Source: Phycomyces blakesleeanus NRRL 1555(-) (lineage: Eukaryota; Mucoromycota; Mucoromycetes; Mucorales; Phycomycetaceae). From it: a DNA stretch of 64,000 nucleotides. The DNA lies in assembly GCF_001638985.1 (NCBI RefSeq), contig NW_017265135.1, positions 1,727,223-1,791,222 on the forward strand, read 5' to 3'. The position numbers were made by a program, and so were the translations under genes. Positions 56,072-64,000 of this stretch are shown here, one piece after another. Below the pieces are notes generated by a model that saw nothing but the letters and a program-made list of their open reading frames with translations, was not told where the DNA came from and made no database searches. Each line of letters opens with the position of its first letter. Position 1 is the first letter of the stretch.

Positions 56072-58750
56072 TTACTCTTCGTCACTGTCAGAATCACTGT
56101 CAGAATCACTGTCTTCGCCTGCATTGGCCTTCTTAGCAGGCTGCTGACTGCCTCCAGCCAAAGCAGAAGCAAGACCCTGTTCGCGCATCAGCTTCATCTG
56201 ACCAGCAATGGAATCATCCTCAGGCTCTGAGATTGAATCGTCGACCTCCTCCTCTTCAGGAAGATCTCCGGGTTCCTGTACAGTCAATTGGATGTCCTGA
56301 AGGATATCTGTACCAGTGTAAGTGTCAGACTTGACAAAGAGAGAGAAAGTGTAGGTTCCAGCCTTGGGTGGGCCGGCAAATGGAATGCGGATAGTTTGCT
56401 CGTCAACAATGTCAGTTACTTTGCGAGGAGGAACGAGGATACGGTTAACCTTGGGATCACCCAAGAAGATCCACCAGTAAGGCTTCTTTTCCTATACAAC
56501 AAATTAAGTATTCTTCTTTTCCCAAAACAAAACACAAATAGTACTTACTCCAGGGTAATAAGGGATGTGTGCAAGTCCAAGTCCTTCAGAATCATCATTT
56601 TCAGTTTGTTCTTCCTCATCATCAATCTCTTCCTCATCTTCAACTTCTTGTTCTACGCTTTCGATTTGACCATTCTTCAGTTTAAGAACAAACGTGATGA
56701 TAGCTCCTGTAGTAACAATCTTATCTCCAACCACTGCAAACACACATATATAGTGTCAATCATTCTGTAATTACCATTAAAAATGTTACCATATTGAACT
56801 TACCCTTAAAGGCAGCCTTGCGAACATTCAAACGAGGAATTCGGTTGGCAACTTCAACAACATCCAAATATTGCTCATCTGACAAAGGCTTCAAAAGAGA
56901 CTTGCGCTCAGCTTCAGGAAGGGAGATAAACTGCTGAATAGAGCCGACGTTCTTCTTCTTATTGTGATAGTATTTACGCAAGAGTGCAGTATCGACGTGA
57001 GGCAATTGCTTGATAGTAGGCTCACCAGGATAGCTAGCCTGCATCAAATGCTGTTGCAAGTCCATAATTGTTGTAGCAACATTTAACCAGTTCTTTACGA
57101 TAGCGATTTGGAGCAATCCTTGGAGAAGATGGATAGCCTTTTCAACAATAAAACGCTGATCTGTTGTTGTTGTTGTTGTTGTTGTGTGTAAGTAAACTAT
57201 AAATATAGTATTGTCTACTTCTGTATCGCTTTACCTTTCAAAATAATAATAGTCTGGGCTGCAGAAGCAATTGTGTTTATATCAATACGGAGGAAATAGG
57301 CGTACAAAAGTGTGCGGGCCTTTCTCTGGTACGAAGGAGCAGCCTACAGCCAGAAAATGTATACAATTTTTTTTAATGTCTTGTTTTTGTGGGCTTATTT
57401 TATATATACTTACATTAGGAAGAGGCTCATACTTTTCAGTAAAACGCTTCTCCAATTCGTTTGCAATAGTTTCATCAAGCTTCTTTAATATACTTTCTTC
57501 TCCCTCGCGAACATCGGAGTTCTCCTTAAATTCATGAGCACCAGCCAGAACCTTGATGAGATCTACATATAGCAAATTGATTTTTTTATCAATATCATAT
57601 TTCTATAATCAGTCAATATCGTCTTATTTCCAGATCCTACTTTTAAAATCAGCATTTTCTTTGAGTCCTTTGAAGAAGACTGCCATGGTGGTGTTAAGAA
57701 TCTTATCCTTGGTGTGTCTACGAGAATTGTACCACCAAGTTGCCTACATAAACATGTACAAATCTAGCATTATTATCTCTCTTTTTTTTACACTTTAATA
57801 TACCACGTATTGATAACTTACAATGTAATACGGAAGTCCGAGGCCAAATGCAAGTCCATAGAACAACAGAACAAAACGGCTATTTCCACCTTCAATCAAC
57901 TTGGATGGAAGAGCAACGCCCATGGAGAAAGACTGCTTTCCGTCCGGGTGACCGTATTGCTCGTAGTTTTTGCGTACTTCCTCGTCTGTCAGACTATATA
58001 CAACCACGTGTTAATCAAAGCACCACTCCAACAGTAAATTGATTTTAATTACACTTGATAGGCCTTGCTAATCTGGATGAATCGCTCCTCAGACTCTTTC
58101 TCAGTACCGATCTCTGCTTTATCAGGGTGATAAATCAAAGAGAGTCTCTTGTAAATCTTCTTGATTTCTGGCAAGGTTATTCCCTATTCCCAACAACCAA
58201 AGAAAAAAAATCATTTAATAAATAAATAATATCTTTAATTAAGCAAAAAGACGAGATCATATGTATATGTTTGTCTTTGTTTTACCTCTTTGATACCAAG
58301 GATTTCATAAGGATCCCAGGTAGCTTTTGGTGCCTCAGCATAAGATACTTGGTAGGCAAGGAGAGCAAATGCTGCCCATCCCAGAATAATAAAGATTAAT
58401 CTGTATCGAGGATTAGTTGACAGATATTGTTATATGCCTTGTTTTTTTTGTTTGGTTTACTTTGGATTGACAAGCTTAAGAGTGGATGTAGTGTTGGTAG
58501 CTTTGAGTTTCGTTCGTTGGTCTTCACAAGATGAACATTTGCAAGTGTCTGTCTTGCGTTTTTGTTCTGAATGCGTATACAATTGAAAGATTAGTTTATG
58601 TGTGGAGATGTAACGCGGTTCCGGCTTACGTGTTGCTTTGTATGCACTGTAAATAGATGTTGCTGTAGCTGGTACTAGGCACAGTGAGATGACGGAAAGA
58701 AGGAAATAATAGAAATTAAATCCCTCCTCGTCGTAGGTATACTGAGCCAT
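56072..58750 (-). CDS. SEC63: ER translocation J-protein Sec63
   Basis: Membrane J-protein that recruits BiP to the Sec61 channel. Eleven exons: 58750-58630, 58566-58461, 58400-58286, 58183-58053, 57993-57822, 57743-57641, 57562-57414, 57343-57235, 57160-56804, 56733-56549 and 56491-56072. The total is 1968 nt, 655 aa (yeast 663). A first helix FYYFLLSVISLCLVP (about 13-28) and a second IFIILGWAAFALLAYQ precede the J domain (DPYEILGIKE...LIYHPDKAE with the essential HPD). A third helix follows (FVLLFYGLAFGLGLPYYI), then the Brl domain with PPYYPG-like and WWIFLGDPKVNRIL blocks and a strongly acidic C-terminus ending in alternating Ser-Asp then DEE. The acidic tail fits the Sec62 contact and CK2 site known in yeast. 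An intron carries a TTG repeat at 57164-57185. Confidence 0.96.
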
Positions 58751-60786
58751 AGTTTAACAAGTTATGTCGACCTTCTTCTTCGACCTTGGCTTCCAGAAAA
58801 GAATCCAACTTCTGTGTTTCCTTGTCACATTTCCATTGGATGGTAAAGTTTGATACGTCATCTTTAGGCGGAAGAGGGAGATTCGGAGTTCAGATAAACA
58901 TGTATTTATTGAGAAATGGGTTTTTATACATTTGCCTGTCACCAACTTTGATAACCACATTTATTTTATTCTTTTTGGCTCCTCTTCTTTATTAGAAATC
59001 TTTTAAAATGGATACGTTCTCTCTGCTTTAAAGCCTTTATAAGAAAAACCTATTACTACACCATACTTCTAAGATTTATTTAGTAATACATTACTGTTCC
59101 TGAGAAAAAAATTAAAGACAAAGAAAAGGGGAGAAAAGTGGAGTTGGAACAGTGAATTTTTTTTTATTTTATTTTCTTGGTTTAAAGTGGCATAAATCAA
59201 ATTAAATTGAAAAAATATTGTTTTTCTTATATACATAGTGTATTAGGCCAAGGGCAAAACCATTTATCAAAAAAAAAAAGACAATACAAATGGTTGATGC
59301 CTTGTTCAATTTTGGACAGTTTTATCAACACGTTTTTTGGTCAAATCAAGCATTCTGGCAGTTAAATTATAATCTACAGCCAGACACAACCTGTTTCTTA
59401 TTCAATACAATTGATTTCTCTTTTGCTTTCAAAAAATAACTCGATAAAGCTTAAATATTATTGGTTGAATGATATCAAAATCTAAATTTGGAAAGTTAAA
59501 AAAAAGAAAAAAGAAAAAAAGAAAGTACGGATTTAAGACACAGAAAGCACAATTTTAGTAATAAAGTGTTTGAATTAAAAATTATTAAATGTCAGAACAT
59601 TCAAGAAGAATTGTATGTCCCCTGAGCCAGCACAAAGCACTCACACGCACACGCACACATTGCAAATGTAATAATGAGCTATTTTTGTGGTATTTGAACA
59701 CAAAAAATTCTGGCTTTGATAGTAATCTTTAACTGCAACCAAGTGTTTCTACTATGATGTACTTAATATATAAAATAGATATCCAGTATCAAATATTGGT
59801 TTGATTGGACTGGTGTGTTTCATAAGATCAATATAATCACACGCACACGCACACGCACATATATTTTATCTAATCTATATTATTATTGATAAACTACCTC
59901 TCTTTGATTTTAGTTGATTGCCTTTTGATCATTCAGTAAATTTTAGGTTGGATATGAGATTTAACAAAGGGATCCGATTCCTTATATAAATTTTAAGTAA
60001 ATTAATCAAATCTTAAAATGATAAGTTACAATTTGGTTGGGATTGTGGCTTCTGAAAGTAGTTTCTTTTGAAGCTCCTATTTAATCACATGTGATTGATC
60101 AAGTTGGATTCTTTCATAATCATGTATTTCATAATTCAATATGAATCTATCAATTCCATGCACATAAATCATAATTCTGTCTACATTTTTTATATTAATA
60201 TTCTTCTTAATAAGCTTCACAGAATCTATATTGGTTTTTGTAGAGATATATATTAAAGCATCTAAGCAGCTATAGGTTAATATAATAGACACAAAAGTAG
60301 TTGAAATATAGGCTGTAAAAGAAACAGCTCTGTCTGTAGCTCATTTTTCATCAAATAGATATGCTACAATGCAGAAGCTTTGAGGTGATTGTGATCACCC
60401 GTCATTTTCAATGTCTTCTGTTTTTTTTTTTGGTTTTCAAAGCGAGTACTAGTTCCAGAAACATATTCTGTTTTGAAAGAAAAGGTATGTTAACCAAGAG
60501 GATTCAACTTGCTTAGAATACCATTCTATAACTGTAAATATTTGTAATGTGACTTTTTGTTAAAGTAATGACGTCCAAGGTTTAAACAAGATAAAAGGCA
60601 AGTATTTCAACATTCCTGGCATCTCTTTATTTCTGTAACTTATCGTTCAACATAATCTCTAAATGAATCGTGGACCCATCGTTCTGTAGGTTCCTTTTTC
60701 TTTTTCTTTTTCGTTTTCTTTTTTACCTTTTTATATTTTTGTACCCATGACAATAAATAAACCTTAATGAACTGCTGTTGCCATGC
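58751..60786. other. Intergenic region, 2 kb, nothing recognised
   Basis: AT-rich, with CACACGCA repeats at 59641-59659 and again at 59841-59860, and A/T runs. A 71-codon minus-strand frame at 60077-60292 has no family features. Confidence 0.45.
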
Positions 60787-61016
60787 ATGTGCGGTAGGAC
60801 CATAGATGAGGCTGAATTCCTATTGGACCAAGTCCCTCCCCCGGATAAAGATGAAGACCCCTTAGTAACCAAGCTCAGGCTGAAGTTAAGACAATTACTT
60901 AGTCAGCTCCGTGATGGCGCAGAAGGTAAAAAAAAATTACATATGAAGGTTTTTTTTTTATCAGTTTTTAATTAATCTTTGTTATTTATCATAAAAAGGC
61001 GTGTCCAAAAAGGACT
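60787..61016 (+). CDS. Possible small two-exon protein of unknown function
   Basis: A frame with protein-like composition, beginning MCGRTIDEAEFLLDQVPPP and continuing with a Lys/Leu/Arg-rich helix (KLRLKLRQLLSQL), ends at a GTAAAA donor near 60927. A plausible acceptor near 61000 continues in phase as GVSKKD and a stop (61014-61016), giving about 52 aa. An upstream exon may exist, because the conserved-looking part starts right after an AG (60801). It may be a short gene or the end of one whose 5' exons I cannot see. No family recognised. Confidence 0.35.
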
Positions 61017-61094
61017 AAAAATAAAAATTGTTCAATATACATATATTTATAAAAGAATCTTTTTTTTTTGACTTGCTCACACGAAAGTGTGTGT

Positions 61095-61095
<1 letters not shown>

Positions 61096-61130
<35 letters not shown>
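61096..61130 (+). repeat. GA dinucleotide microsatellite
   Basis: AG units from about 61098, followed by GAGAAAGAAAG variants, in a non-coding gap. Confidence 0.85.
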
Positions 61131-61134
<4 letters not shown>

Positions 61135-61534
61135 AAGAAAGAAATCAACCGAACGAATGGTAAGGTCTAGAATCAAAAGGCGGTTGATATTTTGGGACAA
61201 AACAAGGTTATTGGGTTCCCATTATCAGCCACTACACATCCCTTTCATTTTCTCTTTCTTTCTCTTTTTCTCTTTCTTCCCCTTCTTCCCTCTTTCGTTT
61301 ATTAAGACGTGTAATTCTTGTCCTTTTTAGCACGCTCACGATTATCTTGAAACCCTGTGCCCTGTTGTAGCGTCTCTTTACTTAGCTTTGCTTTGCTTCT
61401 ATTTTTTATTTAAATTTTATTTTCATTTTTTTTTTTTTTAAAAAAATATTATTCAAAAATCAAAAATCAAAAATCAAAAAAAAGAGAGTTAAATAAGAGA
61501 GAATTGAAACGTTTGATCGATTTTTATATCCTCA

Positions 61535-63261
61535 ATGTCGCTTTTGAATTATCTTATGGAATGCGATGCGAATTTTTATTGTCGCTATGCATTACCTCTT
61601 ATCGCTGCTCAGCCGTGTCTGTTTGACCTCGATGGCTTTGAATCTAGTATCCACCAGGAAGCAATGAGTGGGGACTCTTGCTCAAAGGAAATAAACAGTG
61701 CATTTGAAGAGTTTGAGCGAGATCTGGATGCCCAATACGAACTTCATCCTAAATACGGGCGCTATGCAAGTCATTTTGAAGTGCTGTCGTGTATTGCAAC
61801 AACTCATATTCTTTGATTTTATTTTCAGGTCTGGGATATTGCCGACCAGTGGTATCAAAAATGGAGTGTGGTATTCTCGCTCGAACACATGTGGAACTGG
61901 ACATTGCAAAAAGCGGAACACGAAGAAGCCACTTTGGCAACATCGGAACGACCATTTACCACAAAAGGTCTTCAACCCTGGCTTAACCACAACAACTGCC
62001 GGCACAAAATTCACGAAAGACACCAGATATTACTAGAAAACATCTGCGACTATCTTGTAGATTGGCATCAGACAAATCGTTCGCTTGCCCTTATAGGTGC
62101 CTGTAAACTCACCACTATCCCGTTCTTCCCGCCATCGTGGTTTGTGGACAAACAGCGGCAAAATCACGGCGATTATCAAGGTCTCGCCCCGTCTTACATT
62201 GCGCGGTTTGTCCCACCTTATAGACTAGCTTCTGTTCCAGAACGTTGGGACGAGGTTTTTCTCAAAGGCTTGACAGTTGACCCTGACCATCAGGTGAGGA
62301 ATTCAGTCCAACGACACAGCAAGATCTGCTTCATACACTTGCAAATACCTATATCTATTGATTCTCTTAGCTAGACATGGACCCCGAACTTATCACAAAC
62401 ACACTGTCTATCTACGGTCTGACGGTCCATTACGACAGTAGGCTAGGTTACAGCCGACTGATGATGGTAATGAAAAAAGCGACCTATGGTAACCTGGAAA
62501 CCAGTTTGGAAAAGGAAATTCCGGTCGACTATAACAAACCCCGTATGCTTGCCCTCAGTGTTACGAAAGCTCTCAAGGATTTGCATTGGGAATACGTACA
62601 TGGCAACGTCCACCCACGAAATATATTGCTCAACTTTGCTGATTATGTGGGAGAATTAATTGATATAACTTTTATGCAAAGATCGCGTTCTCTTCAACGA
62701 CGCCACAGTGCAAACGCCAACGAGGCCCAGACCGATCGTACTAGCTCAGTTGGTGTAGGTGGCCGGTGGCCCTACGTCGCACCTGAAATGGCTATGCCTT
62801 CCAGTCGACTCACGACTGCAGCTGACATTTATGCATTGGGCATTATTCTTTGGCAACTGGTTTCCCGGGTCACCTTCCCTGATAATACACTCGTCGACCC
62901 TTTTGTGTATCGTATTGAACCAATTCCAGGCGTAATGAAAGAATGGGAAGACCTTTACACCGACTGTCTCAACACCGATCCTTCAAAACGCCCAAATGCC
63001 TATATGGTCTATCGTCGACTCGAAAAACTTTCAGCAGACGTTCCTTTTAGCTTGCACACACTTGAATACGTTCACCAACGTCGGGGGGAAATTCGGCAAT
63101 TCTTATCTGAACGACTATTGTTTGACTATAGGAGTAATGGAATACAGCCCACATCTATGTTAGTCGAAGATGGTGGGCATGTACTTACAGCATCAGTTAC
63201 TCGACTTGTCAACAAAGGGCTCGAGAGTTATCCTCGTCTTGTGCAAAAGTTTACATTTTAA
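61535..63261 (+). CDS. Protein-kinase-like pseudokinase
   Basis: Exons 61535-61780, 61829-62293 and 62371-63261 give 533 aa. The C-terminal half has a kinase fold: MVMKKATYGNLETSL (hinge region), LALSVTKALKDLHWEYVHGN (helix E and catalytic loop), WPYVAPEM (APE), ADIYALGIILWQLV (helix F) and CLNTDPSKRPNAYMVYRRL (helix I with the conserved Arg). The catalytic loop reads HGNVHPRN in place of HRDLKPEN, so the catalytic Asp is Asn. GELID replaces DFG, and no glycine loop or VAIK lysine is visible. Catalysis is therefore unlikely, and a scaffold or regulatory role is inferred. The N-terminal 200 residues (IADQWYQKWSVVF, aromatic and charged) match nothing I know. Such divergent kinase-like proteins are common in Mucoromycota. 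Confidence 0.8.
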
Positions 63262-64000
63262 AGCTTATTTTTTTTTTTCAAAATCATCGAATTCTATTCA
63301 TACACTATATATACACTGTTTTTATTGCTTTTTTTATGTTTTATTTTATTTTAAGAAAAGAAAAGAAATTCTTTCCAGCAAACATTGCTTGCTAGCAAAA
63401 GAATCGAAGAAGAAGAAAAATGGCTTAAAATGAATGTATTAAAGCAAAATGTATGATATATAAAAAAAAGCAGCATGAAATTTTGACTATCTTGAAAACA
63501 AGTTGGATCGAAGTTTATATATTTTAACTCATCTTTGCTTACTTTCTTATTCTTATTCTTATTCTTATTCTTATTATTAAATACAGATATATATAGTCCA
63601 TATCAACTTTATATGTCAGGCCCCAGTTTTATAATATAAAGCTTTTGATCCAAAAGTCGAGACCCAGACTTGTTTGATGTAGAGACAGAAGATTGTCACC
63701 CAAAAACAGTTTTCTGTTATACAAAATTTTGCGGTCGATCAGTCCCCGTTACTTATTCTTTCAGTGCAACAACATTTATGAACGTACTTTGACAAACACA
63801 CACATATATGTATATATATAATCACAGGTGCCTTTTTCTTTCTCTGTCAAGGTATGAAATGTATGGTAAGGGTATCAATGTATCTCATAATTACCAAGTA
63901 CAATAAATATGACTCTATAAGTTGCTTATATTAATATAGAGCAAGTGGTGTTTTTATGGAATAAAACAATAGGATATCACTATTTTTTTTTGGTTGTTTT
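63262..64000. other. Gene-free right flank
   Basis: AT-rich with a TTCTTA repeat (63546-63573) and TA repeats (63808-63820). No coding region is supported. Confidence 0.5.

Noticed and set aside
61535..63261. Annotation as an active protein kinase
   Set aside because: The catalytic Asp, the DFG motif and the VAIK lysine are missing.

Overview
The window looks like nuclear DNA of an early-diverging filamentous fungus, most likely Mucoromycota (Mucorales-like). The genome is AT-rich, with many short GT-AG introns (about 45 to 150 nt), long A/T runs and microsatellites. Protein families match fungal/opisthokont housekeeping genes. No bacterial, organellar, CRISPR or phage features were seen. 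The species cannot be fixed from sequence alone.

Layout. 1-4.3 kb: cytosolic Hsp70 (-) with a heat-shock-element array and TATA box. 5.9-7.3 kb: CK2 regulatory beta subunit (+). 7.9-10.3 kb: two convergent single-pass membrane proteins of unknown function. 10.4-13.8 kb: gene-poor, holding a decayed Tc1/mariner transposase. 13.8-35.7 kb: a run of minus-strand genes: NOT1 (CCR4-NOT scaffold), HIS4 (trifunctional histidine biosynthesis), VPS26 (retromer, with an in-frame TAG), a TMEM170-like protein, uracil-DNA glycosylase and SMC2 (condensin). 35.7-38.1 kb: mostly empty, with one doubtful two-exon gene fragment. 38.1-40.6 kb: AIP1 (+, actin turnover). 40.6-42.6 kb: a repeat island with two MITE-like elements and a run of hairpins. 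42.6-43.5 kb: ribosomal protein eS19 (+). 44.0-47.8 kb: a PAK/STE20-type kinase (-) with a 750-residue low-complexity N-terminus. 48.7-51.6 kb: a poly-glutamine protein (-). 54.0-55.8 kb: ESS2/DGCR14 splicing-associated protein (+). 56.1-58.8 kb: SEC63 (-). 60.8-63.3 kb: a small doubtful gene and a protein-kinase-like pseudokinase (+).

The genes serve unrelated housekeeping pathways and do not form a cluster or operon. One possible functional link is that CK2 is known to phosphorylate the acidic tail of Sec63 in yeast, and both proteins are encoded here. I reconstructed exon structures by hand from splice consensus, reading-phase continuity and homology. For Hsp70, NOT1, HIS4, VPS26, UNG, AIP1, eS19, the kinase, the polyQ gene, ESS2 and SEC63 the summed exon lengths are exact multiples of three, which supports the models. 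I see no clearly new multi-gene system. The strongest anomalies are the VPS26 nonsense codon, the repeat/hairpin island upstream of eS19 and the decayed transposon.
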